49,395 nucleotides of DNA, taken from assembly GCA_049999725.1 (NCBI GenBank), contig JBNGIS010020739.1:1-49395 (forward strand), written 5' to 3'. This document shows, piece by piece, positions 1 to 10,330 of this stretch. How positions within the stretch are numbered: the first letter of the stretch is position 1; each line of letters starts with the position of its first letter. The notes below the pieces were generated by a model, which saw only the letters and a program-made list of their open reading frames with translations, was not told the DNA's origin and made no database searches. A program made the position numbers and the translations under genes. The DNA is from Haplomitrium mnioides. Its lineage: Eukaryota; Marchantiophyta; Haplomitriopsida; Calobryales.

Positions 1-1079
1 GGCTTCTCTTTGTTGTTTTGTTGCGAGGGTTTACGAGTGTGAGTGCTCGTCGTTCTGACTTCTATTCCATTATAGCTTGTCTTTGTTGTTTTGGTTTTAG
101 AGTTTACAAGTGTGAGTGCTCGTTGTTCTGACTTTTTTTCCATTATGGCTTCTGTCTGTTGTTTGTTATTAGGATTTACGAGTGTGAGTGTTTGTTGTTC
201 CGACTTCACTTCCATTATCTCTTCTCGCTGTGTTTTTGTCATTAGGGTTTACTAGTGTGAGTGCGAGTTGTTCCGACTTCCTTTCCATTAGTGCTTCTCT
301 CCGTTGTTCTATTATTAGGGTCTACAAGTGTGAATTAACGTCGTTGCGACTTCCTTTTCATTAAGACTTCTCTATGTTGTTTTGCTCTTAGGGTTTATGA
401 GTGTGAGTGCCCGTCGTTTTGACTTCCATTCCATGAGAACTTTTCTCCATTGTTTTGCTACTAGAGTTTACAAGTGTGGTCCCGATTTCCTTTCTATAAG
501 AGCTTCTCTTTGTTGTTTTGTTATTAGGGTTTACGAGTGTGAATGCCTGTCGTTTCGACTTCCTTTTTATTAGGGGTTTTCTCCGTAGTTTTGTTGTTAA
601 AGTCTACGAGTGTGAGTGCCCATTGTTTTGACTTCCTTTTGATTAGGGCTTCTCTCTGTTGTTTTGTTGTTAGGGTTTACAAGTGTGAGTGTCCGTCGTT
701 CTGACTTCCTTTCTATAAGGACTTCTCTCTCTTGCGTCATTATTAAGTTTTACGAGTGTGAGTGCCCCTCGTTCTGACTTTCTTTCGAGTAATGCTTCTC
801 TCAATTGTTTATTACTACGGTTTATGAGTGTGAAAGCTCATCGTTTCGACTTTCTTTCCATTATGGATTCTCTTCGTTGTTTTGTTATTACGGTTTACAA
901 GTGTAAGTGACTCTCATTCTGACTTCTATTCCATTAGGGCTTCTCTCTGATGTTTTGTTACTAGGGTTTACGACTGTGAGTGTTTGTTGTTCAAACTTTC
1001 TTTTCCATTAGGTCTTCTCTTGTTGTTTTGTTATTAAGGTTTACAAATTGAGTGCTAGTTGTTTCGACTTTCTTTCTAT
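1..1079. repeat. 73-bp tandem satellite, left part
   Basis: A diverged head-to-tail array. The landmark GTTTAC (or ATTTAC) recurs at 29, 102, 174, 247, 320, 393 and 466, giving a unit of 72-73 bp. Each unit contains a TTAGGGTTTACGAGTGTGAG-like block, a GACTTCCTTTCCATTA block and a CTTCTCTCCGTTGTTTTGTT block. The plus strand is strongly T-rich. Short open frames run through it because the consensus has few stops in these frames and 73 is not a multiple of three. They show no gene structure and I treat them as non-coding. The array runs off the left edge and continues after the Copia insertion at 6652. Confidence 0.95.
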
Positions 1080-1993
1080 TATTGGAAAGCAAACTCAAAA
1101 AACTCCACGTGAAGAGTTGAGAGGCTTTCGAAAGGGAGCACTTGATCAAAATGTGTGCTTTGAAGGAGACGTATGAGGTCAGATCGATGGTCGTGAAGCG
1201 GCAGAATCGAGATGCCCAAAAATTGAAAAAACTGAAAGGGAGGGGGGGGTCGAGGTGCTCTTCTGAAAATCGCCAGATGCTCCCTCGTCACTGAACGAGC
1301 GTTGCTGACTCAATATCTTGTTTTTGCAAAAACACGATGCAGCAAGAGAGTAGTCAAAAACATGAACTCGATTCCCTTTTTTGATGTTACGCTTTTCACT
1401 ACGAGACAACGCGCATCCATCTTGAAAACTTGCGACCTCCTCAATGTGCTTACATTTGCCACTAGAGAACTCACAACGTCCTTGTGAGCTTGCAACCTCC
1501 TCACAAAGTATGTTGCCCATCAAATTTGCTGCCTGTGCTCCAAACGTGATATCAACAACACCGTTCACAAATATCGAACTAAAGGAAGAGTAAGAATGCA
1601 AACACGAAATATGAATGTTGAGGATGAATCATTAAAGACTCTTCATGTTTATATACAATAGGGGTCAGCTTGCGCTGACATACAAGTTGCCCCAGTAATG
1701 AAAGAGGGGGGCAACTAACATTAGACAGTGGCAGGAGGGAATGGCATTCCTTCTGACAATCTTAACAAATTTCCTATTTTTAAGCCTATTGCTAACTGCT
1801 CACTATCACAAGTATAAATGTCTAAGGAAGGGTCTTGAACTTGGCAGCCCCTCTAAAATGTCAATTAAATATCTACACTAGCTACTCTATATAGCTAACA
1901 ATAGTTAGTTGTTTCTATTTACATCAGCAAGGATACATGTTCATCATGTATCAGAGTTGGCTATTCTACAACAGCAAAGATACATTTCCAACA
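1080..1993 (-). repeat. 3' LTR of the Copia element
   Basis: A 914 bp copy matching 5748-6646. On the plus strand it starts TATTGGAAAG (a G-to-A change from TGTTGG in the other copy) and ends TTTCCAACA. A minus-strand TATATAAA box lies at 1648-1655. Relative to the other copy it carries an extra segment near 1478-1500, and it lacks a short insert present near 6388. Confidence 0.93.
1648..1655 (-). promoter_or_regulatory. TATA box of the Copia 3' LTR
   Basis: TATATAAA on the minus strand, conserved at 6291-6298 in the other LTR, at a position suited to the U3 promoter. Confidence 0.6.
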
Positions 1994-2010
1994 CTCCCAC
2001 TTATCGCATG
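1994..2010 (-). other. Polypurine tract of the Copia element
   Basis: Read on the minus strand, the bases abutting the 3' LTR are AAGTGGGAG followed by TGTTGG-type LTR start. A purine run at this place primes plus-strand DNA synthesis in LTR elements. Confidence 0.75.
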
Positions 2011-2049
2011 TTGCTGTAGAGTCCCATCTTGTTGATCAACTTGAAGTAT

Positions 2050-3260
2050 CATTCTTGGGCAATGCTTTGGTGAGAATGTTGGCTGCAATGTCTACTGTCA
2101 CACAATACTCCAATTCCACTTCATTTCCAAGTAGGTATGAAGTGATATTGGAAGTCAATGTGTTTTTCTTTGGATGTTGAACTGGGTTGATGCCAGTTCC
2201 ATGCATCCAAGGTAGTCATACAGAAAAAGTGTCTCTTGCTTGAATCCAATCAAGCAACCTGTGAATTCACGCAGCTTCCTCAGAGGCATTTGGCAATGCC
2301 TTGTACTCAGCTTTAGTTGATGAAAGAGTAGTGGTCCTCTGAATTTGACTCCTCTAGGAGATAGCCATCTCCCATATGTCCAGCATTGGATCTCCTCCCC
2401 AATCTGCATCACTGTTTCAAGTAAGCTAGATCCCTTTATCACCCTTCCAAATGATGCCAAGATCTCTTGTACCCTTCAAGTACCTATTGATAGTTTGCAA
2501 TCAGCACCCAGTGCAGGCTTTGCAACTTCCTTTGTTGATTGAGCTCTTGCAATCATGTTTCCAATCACCTGTGTCCCAAATATGTAGTGTACCCCTCCAA
2601 GGTCTACTTCTCAAATGGGTTACTCAGACCATGCTTCATGCTACGTAGCAAATTCAAGTAACTCTGAATAACAGCAGGTCATGTACAGTGACTTTGATGA
2701 TAGACTTATTTACCTCTAAGCAGTCTTGCTATGATTGGATGTGTATCATGAATATCCACCACTTTGCAAGTATTGGTCCATCTCCTCATACCATGCTCTT
2801 GAGTACCGCTCTAGTCCCTACAGAGACTTCCTAGGAGACACATACCTTGTGCTATATATCAGGTGCCTTTAAACCGTGCAGATTGCACCATACTGATCTC
2901 TTCCTTGAGATCTTCATTCAAGAAACTTGACTTCACATCCGTCTAATGGACTTCCCTATCCATATATGCTGTAGTGGCCAGTTAGTAGCGGATTTACGTC
3001 GACTTCACCACCGCTAGAGCGAATGTTCCTGAAAACGATACCTTTCTTCTGTAGATATCCCTAGGCTACCAAGTGTGCCTTGTACTTGGTGACTATTGCT
3101 TCACGCTTGGGCTCCCAATACCCACTTGCACTCAATGGTTCTCTTGCCTTCTGCTAAATCTCTCGGAGTCCAAGTCCCAATCTGTATCAAGGATTGGTAC
3201 TTATCTTTTGTAGCCTACTCCCACTGTTTAGCATCATCCCCTTAATGCTCTGCCTTAGGC
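2050..3260 (-). pseudogene. Copia reverse transcriptase-RNase H remnant
   Basis: Read on the minus strand across several frames, this stretch carries landmarks of Copia RT followed by RNase H: a DVKSSFLNEDLKEE block (about 2951-2902), a remnant of the GLKQ-PRAWYEEMDQ region, YLKGTRDLGI, SDADWGGD, and the RNase H block TLSSTKAEYKALPNA (about 2330-2285), ending in a HPKKNTL block like the Copia HIDIRYH signature. The YVDD catalytic box is not intact; the aligned segment reads VTVHDLLL. Stops and shifts interrupt it many times, so it cannot make a functional enzyme. RT would copy element RNA into DNA and RNase H would remove the RNA template. Confidence 0.85.
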
Positions 3261-3499
3261 TCATTCGTTCTTGCTCAAGAACAACATTTGCCTTACCTTC
3301 CTATCTTCCAAGCCTGACAATTGGTCTTCAGAAACTCTGTGACTTCCTCGTAGATTGTAATGCCTTCTCCCACTGTCTTCAGATTCTTCTAGGATGGCTG
3401 GTCCACCTTCTGCAAGTTGTTGCCCAGAAGTCTGACCAGCTCTCTATCACCTAAGGTAATCCTCAGAATATCAGGAAGGGCAAGGCTTGGATTTGCATC

Positions 3500-4420
3500 C
3501 AACCTGTTCCCTACCTCCTACTCATTGAAAACGGGATACCTGTACCAGATTGTTTTTCTTGTAATTGGGTCACAATCATATGCCTTCTCTCCTTCACTAT
3601 ACCCAAGGAAAAATACACTTTACTCTCTTAGGTTCCAACTTCGTACGAAGTGTCATAGGAATCAAGAAGTATGTGTTGCAGCCAAAAATCTCTTAGATGC
3701 TTCACTAAAGGTTGAACCCCCAAGCCTGCCAAGGTGTCAACCCTTCAATTACAGTTGTGGTGCTGAAATTCTTCAGCTATGGCCTCCCCCACTGCCCAAA
3801 ACTTGTTCTGCAGGCCAACATGCACAATGCTTTTAGCCTTCTCAACAAAGTTCATGTTCAGCCATGCTACCACAGAACTTGTCTTTCAAGCCAGCATATG
3901 TAACATGCTTCCAAGCCTCTTGACAATTGTCATGTTTAGCTATACTGCCACATCGTCATGGTGTGGAGAATCCTGAGCGATCATCTATGCTCTGATGCCA
4001 ACTCTTCACAAGAAAATTCTGAAACTATTGCCATCACTCCAAAATCTTTTATTCTATTGTTAACTTCATTCTCCATCCCAACAAGACATGTTTGCAACAT
4101 TGAAACATCTCATCCTTGCTGTTCATGAAGTAGACAAAGGAAATCTTTGATTTTCATCTGTGAATGATACCAAAAAAAAAACTTGTAGCTAGACATTGAA
4201 GGTGTCTTCATAGATCCACATATGTTGATGTGGACTACTTCCAACAAACTGGATGCTCTCCATCCAATGGCGCCCTTCTTGTCTGCAGATTTTGTGACTT
4301 TCCCTTACAAAACTTGAGTGAGGTAGATTTATCCAAACCATGTTGCTCACCATGCTGGTAAGCAACCTGATTCCTTTGCTTTCCCAAGTGTCCAAGCCTG
4401 TGGTGCTAGAGATTTATTTT
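3500..4420 (-). pseudogene. Copia GAG-pre-integrase and integrase remnant
   Basis: The minus strand gives a HRLGHLGKQ block near 4409-4380, typical of the GAG-pre-integrase zinc region (LWHRRLGH in relatives). Further on come TPWQAWGF and FGCNTYFLIP (about 3740-3630) and KLEPKRVKCIFPWV, matching the Copia block TPYE-W-G-KP...FGC-AY...K-D-K-KCIFVGY. Integrase inserts element cDNA into the host genome. The frame is broken repeatedly and the catalytic D,D,E residues cannot be traced with confidence. Its position upstream of RT, in transcription order, places the element in Ty1/Copia rather than Ty3/Gypsy. Confidence 0.78.
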
Positions 4421-4899
4421 CTTCTCTCTGGTTAGCCATACTCAGGCTTCCCTCAACCTCTGGGATGTAATCCACTCTACACAGTTTCTCTCCCATGATA
4501 CCAACACCAAATATATCACCTTGCTAAGCTTATCCAAGATTGTACAACTATATGGGTCAGTGATAACCTCCAAGCAAGTCTTGGAATGTGTGCTTATTGA
4601 CACTAGTTACTTTGTGATCTTAGGTCCATATAAAGGACTCCTTCTAGGTTGTAGGTGACGCTCATGTCTCTCGATCCTTTAATACTGAGATGCACGTTTC
4701 TATTGCAATTGCAGGTACTCCACAGTTGTTACCCAATTGTTAACTCTGGGATCAGTTCTGTAAACATCCACTAATCAAACCTTTCTTAATGACGTGGCTG
4801 GATGCACTAGGTGTCAAAGCATCTTGGTCATCCATGTTGTCAGATTAGGTTTAATAATCCTTGTCTTCAGATAATTCCTGTTCTTCAATTGCTACACTG

Positions 4900-5730
4900 G
4901 AGGATTCTCAAGATTTCTCTCATCTCCTCCAAACTTATTGTCAGCCAGTTCCACCTTGCAGGATTTAGATGAGCATCCAATCTTATTGCAATAATAGTAG
5001 GCAAGTATCTTTGCATGTATCTTTCTTTCTTGTCTTCTTTGGTAATCAAAGCATTGTCATCATCATCTTTTCTTTGATGTGTTGCCTCTGCTCCTCACTG
5101 AGCAAGCGACTCATCACGAATTATAGGTCTATATCAGACCCTTTTACCTCCATCGTCATGACCAAAAAAATCATAATCTCTAGCAAGGATGTTGAGCAAG
5201 ACATATGCCATGTCCTCTTTCTCAAATCGTGATTGAAATTGCCTGAAACTATCCAGCCATGGACTTTGACTCTCATCACATGTACAATGATAGTTGAACT
5301 TTCCTTCATTTGTTTCAGGAAAGTTCTCTTCATAGTCCTTTTGACTTCATAATTACTTGATAGTAATTCCCAAGCTTCATGTCATGTGTATTGCTGCAGT
5401 TTCTCACCAACTCCAAAAGATGATCTTCAGGACTCAACAAACTAGATACCAAAACCTTCTGCTCAGCTTTTCCCAAACATTTCTTTTCTCTCTAGATGTC
5501 AACCCTTGACATTTTAGAGATCAGAATATATCAGCTTGGGGATCCTCAGTAATTTCCCACAGATCTTGACTCATCAAGATCAATCGCATTTTCAACTTCA
5601 ATGTATGAAAAATCTATCCTCCAAATTTCTAGCTATAGATTTGGAATCACCAAATCAACTTCATCTTATCTCAAAGATGAAATGCCTTAGAAATTTCTTC
5701 ACCATGCTACCAGAACTAGACTCAACTCGC
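4900..5730 (-). pseudogene. Probable Copia gag remnant
   Basis: Between the primer site and the integrase remnant, the minus strand holds broken frames with features of Copia gag. There is an N-terminal stretch with WEITEDPQADIF-like text and a region like the UBN2 capsid domain (KLGNYYQVIMKSKGL). A clear CCHC zinc knuckle was not found; a cysteine-poor patch near 4950-4990 is the best candidate. The assignment rests mostly on position, so confidence is moderate. Gag would form the particle that packages element RNA. Confidence 0.5.
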
Positions 5731-5747
5731 ATCGTGAGCCCATAACC
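5728..5747 (-). other. Primer binding site, initiator-tRNA half type
   Basis: Immediately inside the 5' LTR the minus strand reads GGTTATGGGCTCACGATGCG. GGTTATGGGCTC is the complement of the anticodon arm of initiator tRNA-Met (GGGCCCAUAACC in plants, one base different) and not of its 3' acceptor end. That matches priming by a cleaved 5' half of initiator tRNA, as known for Drosophila copia and some plant Copia elements. Confidence 0.75.
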
Positions 5748-6646
5748 TGTTGGAAAGCAAACTTAAAAAACTCCACGTGAAGAGCTGAAAGGCTGTCAAA
5801 AGGGAGCACTTAATCGAAATGTGTGCTTCAAAGGAGACGTATGAGGTCAGATTGACGGTTGCGAAGCGGCAGAATCGGGATGCATAGAAATTGAAAAACG
5901 GGGGGAGGGGGTCCAGGTGCTCTTCCAAAAATCACCAGATGCTCCCTTGTCTCCGAACGAGCGTTGCTGGCTTGATATCGCGTTTTTGCAAAAACGCGAT
6001 GCAGTAGGAGAGTAGTCAAAAACGGGAACTCGATTCCCTTTTTCGACGTTATGATTTTCACCACCAAACAACGCACATCCGTCTTGCAAACTTGCGACCT
6101 CCTCGACATGCTAACATTCACCACCAGAGAACTCGCAACCTCCTCACAAAGTATGTTGCCCATCAAATCTGCTGCCTGTGCTCCAAATGTGATATCAACA
6201 ACACCGTTCACAAATATGGAACTAGAGGAAGAGTAAGAATGCAAACAAGAAATATGAATGTTGAGGATGAATCCTTAAGGACTCCTCATGTTTATATACA
6301 ATAGGGGTCAGCTTGCGCTGACATACAAGCTGCCCTAGTAATGAAAGAGGGGGGCAACTAACACTAGACAGTGGTAGGAGGGAATGGCCTGCATGTGGCA
6401 TTTCTTCTGACAATCTTAACAAACTTCCTATTTTTGAGCCTACTGCTAACTGCTCACTGTCACAAGTATAAATGTCTAAGGAGGGGCCTTGAACTTGGCA
6501 GCCTCTCTAAAATTTCAATTAAATATTTACACTAGCTACCTATACAACTAACAATAGTTAGTTGTTCCTATTTACAGCAACAAGGATACATGTTCATCAT
6601 GTATCAGAGCTGACTATTCTATAGCAGCAAAGATACATTTCCAACA
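5748..6646 (-). repeat. 5' LTR of the Copia element
   Basis: An 899 bp copy, starting TGTTGGAAAG and ending TTTCCAACA on the plus strand. A minus-strand TATATAAA box is at 6291-6298. It is followed by the target duplication TCTAT and then the satellite. Confidence 0.93.
6291..6298 (-). promoter_or_regulatory. TATA box of the Copia 5' LTR
   Basis: TATATAAA on the minus strand at the same LTR position as 1648-1655. This would be the working promoter of the element. Confidence 0.6.
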
Positions 6647-6651
6647 TCTAT

Positions 6652-9600
6652 TAGTGTTTCTCTCTATTGTTTGGTCATTAGGGTTTACGAGTGTGAAGGC
6701 CTCTTGTTTTGACTTCCTTTTCATTAAGGCTTCTCTTTGTTGTTTTGTTGCGAGGGTTTACGAGTGTGAGTGCTTGTCGTTCCGACGTCCTTTCCATTAT
6801 AGCTTCTTTCCATTGTTTTGTTATTAGGGTTTACAAGTGTGAGTACCCTTCATTCCGACATCCTTTCCTTTAAAGCTTCTCTCAGTTGTTTTGTTATTAA
6901 GGTTTATGAGTGTGAGTGCCTGTCATTCCGACTTCCATTCTGTTAGAGCTTCTCTCTACTGTTTTGTTATTAGGGTTTACGAGTGTGAGTGCTCAGCGTT
7001 CCGACTTCCTTTCTATTAGACTTCTCTCCATTGTTTTGTTATCAGGGTTTACAAGTATGAGTGCTTGTCGTTCCAACTTTCTTTCCATTAGGGCTTCTGT
7101 TTGTTGTTTGTTATTAGGATTTACGAGTGTGAGTGTTTGTTGTTCCAACTTCACTTCCATTTTCTCTTCTCTTCATGTTTTTGGTTATTAGGGTTTACCA
7201 ATGTGAGTGCCAATTGTTCCGACTTCCTTTCCATTAGTGCTTCTCTCTGTTGTTCTATTATTAGGGTTTACAAGTATGAGTTGTGGTCATTCCGACTTCC
7301 TTTCCATCAAGGCTTCTCTTCATTGTTTTGTTCTTAGGGTTTTCAAGTGCAAGTGCCCTACGTTTCGACTTCCTTTCTATTAGAGATTCTCTCCGTTGTT
7401 TTGTTAATAGGGTTTATGAGTGTGAGTGTCATCGTTTTGATTTCTTTTCAATTAGTGCTTCTATCCATTATTTTGTTATTAAGGTTTATGAGTGTGAGTG
7501 TCTGTCGTTCCAACTTCCATTCCAATAAGGCTTCTCTCTGTTGTTTCTTTATTAGAGTTTACGAGTGTAAATGCCTGTTGTTACGATTTCCTTTTCATCA
7601 AGAATTCTCTTCGTAGTTTTGTTTTTAGGTTTACAAGTGTGAGTGCACGTAGCTATGACTTGCTTTCTATTAGGGCTTCTGTCCATTGTTTTGTTCTTAA
7701 GGCTTACGAGTGTGAGTGCTAGTTGTTCCGACTTCCTTTCCATTAGTACTTCTCTCCATTATTTTTCTGTGAGGCTTTACGAGTGTGAGTGCTTGTAGTT
7801 ACAACTTCTTTTCCATCATTGCTTCTCTCTGTTGATTTGTTATTTGCCTTTACGAGTGTGAGTGCTCGTTGCTCCAACTTCCTTTCCATTGGTGGTTCTC
7901 TCAATTGTTCTGTTATCAAGGTTTACAAGTGTGAGTGCTGGTAGTTCCGACTTCCTTTCTATTAGAGTTTCTTTTTGTTGTTTTGTTATTAGAGTTTACA
8001 AGTATGAGTCCTCATTGTTCTGACTTTCTTTCCATTAAGGCTTCTATCTCTTGTTTAGTTATTAGGGTTTACGAGTGTGAGTGTTTGTTGTTCCCACTTC
8101 CCTTCCATAAAGTCTTCTCTTAACTGTTTTGTTATTAGGATTTACAAGTGTGAGTGCTTGTTGTTCTAACTTCCTTTCTAATAGGAATTGTCTTTGTTGT
8201 TTTTTATTCGGGATTACAAGTGTGAGTGCCTGTCATTCTAACTTCCATTCCATTAAGGCTTCTCTTTGTTGTTTTGTTATTAGGATTTATAAGTGTGAGA
8301 GCCCATAGTTACGACTTCTTTTCCATAAGGGCTTCTCTCCATTGTTTTGTTGTTAGGGTTTACAAGTGCAAGTGCTTGTCGCTCCGACTTCCTTTCCATT
8401 AGGGCTTCTCTTTATTGTTTTGTTAGTAGAATCTACAAGTGTGAGTCTTATTGTTTCGACTTCCTTTCAATTAGTGCTTCTATCCATTGTTTTGTTATTA
8501 AGGTTTATGTAAGTGAGTGCTTGTCGTTTCGACTTCTATTCCATTAGTGATTCTCTCTGTTGTTTTGTTATTAAGGTTTATGAATGTTAATGCCCGTCGT
8601 TACGACTTTCTTTCTATTAAGGATTTTTTTGTTATTAGGGTTTACAAGTGTGAGTGCCCGTAGTTACGACTTCCTTTCATTTAGAGCTTTAGAATCTATC
8701 CATTGTTTTGTTATTTATTAGGGTTTACAAGTGTAAGTGCTAGTTGTTTTGACTTCCTTTTGATTAGTACTTCTCTCCATTGTTTTGTTATGAGGGTTTA
8801 CAAGTATGAGTGTCTGTAGTTGCGACTTCCTTTCCATTATGGCTTCTCTTTGTTGTTTTGTTTTTAGCCTTTACGAGTGTGAGTGCCAGTTGTTTCGGCT
8901 TCCTTTTCATTGGTGGTTCTCTTTGTTGTTTTGTTGTTAAGGTATACAAGTGTGAGTGCCCGTTGTTTCGACTTCCTTTCCATTACGACTTCTCTCCATT
9001 GTTTTTTATTAGGGTTTACGAGTGGGAATGTCTATTGTTCCAACTTCTTGTCAACTACGGCTTCCCTCTTATGTTTTGTTATAAGGGTTTACAAGTGTGA
9101 GTGCTCGTAGTTACGGCTTCCTTTCCATTAGGGCTTCTCTCCGTTGTTTTGTTATTAGGGTTTACGAGTGTGAGTCCTCGTCGTTTCAACTTCTTTTCAT
9201 TATGGCTTCTCTCCGTTGTTTTGTTTTTAGGGTTTACAAGTGTGACTGCTTGCCGCTCCGACTTCCTTTCTGTTAGAGCTTCTCTCTGTTGTTTTTTTAT
9301 TAAGGTTTACAAGTGTAAATGTCCGTCGTTCCGACTTCTTTTTTATTAAAGCTTCTCTTTGTTGTTTTGTTATTAAAGTTTACGAGTGTGAGTGTTGTCA
9401 TTTTGACTTCCTTTCAATTAGTATTTCTCTCGATAGTTTTGTTGTTAAGGTTTACGAGTGTGAGTGCACGTCATTCTGACTTTTTCCATTAGGACTTCTC
9501 TACGTTGTTTTGTTATTAGGGATTACGAGTGTGAATGCCTGTCATGTCAACTTCCTTTACATTAAAGGTTGTCTAGATAGTTTTGCTTTTAAGGTTTACG

Positions 9601-9750
9601 AGTGTGAGTGCCCATCATTTCAAGTTTCTTCCAATTAGCGCTTCTCTCTATTGTTTTGTTACTAGGGTTTACGAGTGTTAGTGCCCGTTGTTTCGACTTC
9701 TTTTCCATTAGGACTTCTCTTCGTTGTTTTTTATTAGGGTTTACAAGTGT
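6652..9750. repeat. 73-bp tandem satellite, right part
   Basis: A continuation of the array at 1-1079, in the same orientation and in phase once the Copia element and one target duplication are removed (landmark spacing across the site about 72 bp). It ends within a unit at TTTACAAGTGT (9750). Together the two parts hold about 57 units over 4.18 kb. Many units keep TTAGGGTTTA. A few are shortened, for example near 8620-8640, and some carry short inserts, for example near 8690-8720. Confidence 0.95.
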
Positions 9751-10330
9751 ATCTCTTTCAAGAAAAAACTCCCAAGGCTCTCATCCCCATGCCCTTGCTG
9801 TGCTCTAAGGATGTGTTGTTGTAAGACAATGATTGTCATGTTATATGTGGTTTTTTCAAAAAAATTTGTGTAAAATGTAATTATTAGTTGAATAGTGGTG
9901 TTTATGGACCAAATAAGAAAGTAATTTATCATAGTGGATGGAGCTCCTGTGCAAAGGTGATTTTCCATTGTAACTTTTGTGAATACTATGCAAAATAGTA
10001 AAGTAAGTGTTGGGTACCTATTAAAGTAAAAATGTATGTAGTTTGTTTGTTTAAATGTATAGACCTAAGTTCTAATATAAGTATGTAAGTGTTAGTTTGA
10101 GTTATATGGGACTGTGAATATATGTATAAGTGTGAATTCCATAAGTTCTTGTGAGCTCAACACAGAGTGAAATTGGAAGTGTATGGACAATTTTGAAGGT
10201 GCGTTTCGGGTGTATCTCATAGGCCAGTTTTAGGGTTCCGCATATTTCACAGATGTAGTGTTTATTACTCGGAGGGCTTGGTGGAGGCACAATGTGTGGT
10301 ATTTGAGTTTTGGAGACTTGATGTTTACGA
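9751..10330. other. Unassigned AT-rich spacer
   Basis: I see no domain-bearing frame, LTR end or tandem structure here. It separates the satellite from the TCGGAGGTG-rich stretch. Confidence 0.5.

Larger units (their letters stand above)
1080..6646 (-). mobile_element. Ty1/Copia LTR retrotransposon, degenerate, inserted in the satellite
   Basis: A 5.57 kb element with two similar LTRs (1080-1993 and 5748-6646) ending TG(TA)...CA, with the inverted terminus TGTTGGAAA/TTTCCAACA. It is flanked by a perfect 5-bp target duplication TCTAT (1075-1079 and 6647-6651). Satellite sequence resumes directly after the right copy. Coding remnants lie on the minus strand in the order gag, integrase, RT, RNase H, which is the Copia order. 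The 5' LTR is therefore the right copy, with a primer site beside it, and the purine tract lies beside the left copy. No long open frame survives. The LTR copies differ by many substitutions and several small indels, so the insertion is old. Confidence 0.93.

Noticed and set aside
382-9349. Dozens of small plus-strand frames with repeated FTSVSA / VYECEC text
   Set aside because: They are translations of the 73-bp satellite. As 73 is not a multiple of three, each frame cycles through the unit and closes at the recurring TAG. No start, domain or codon signal.
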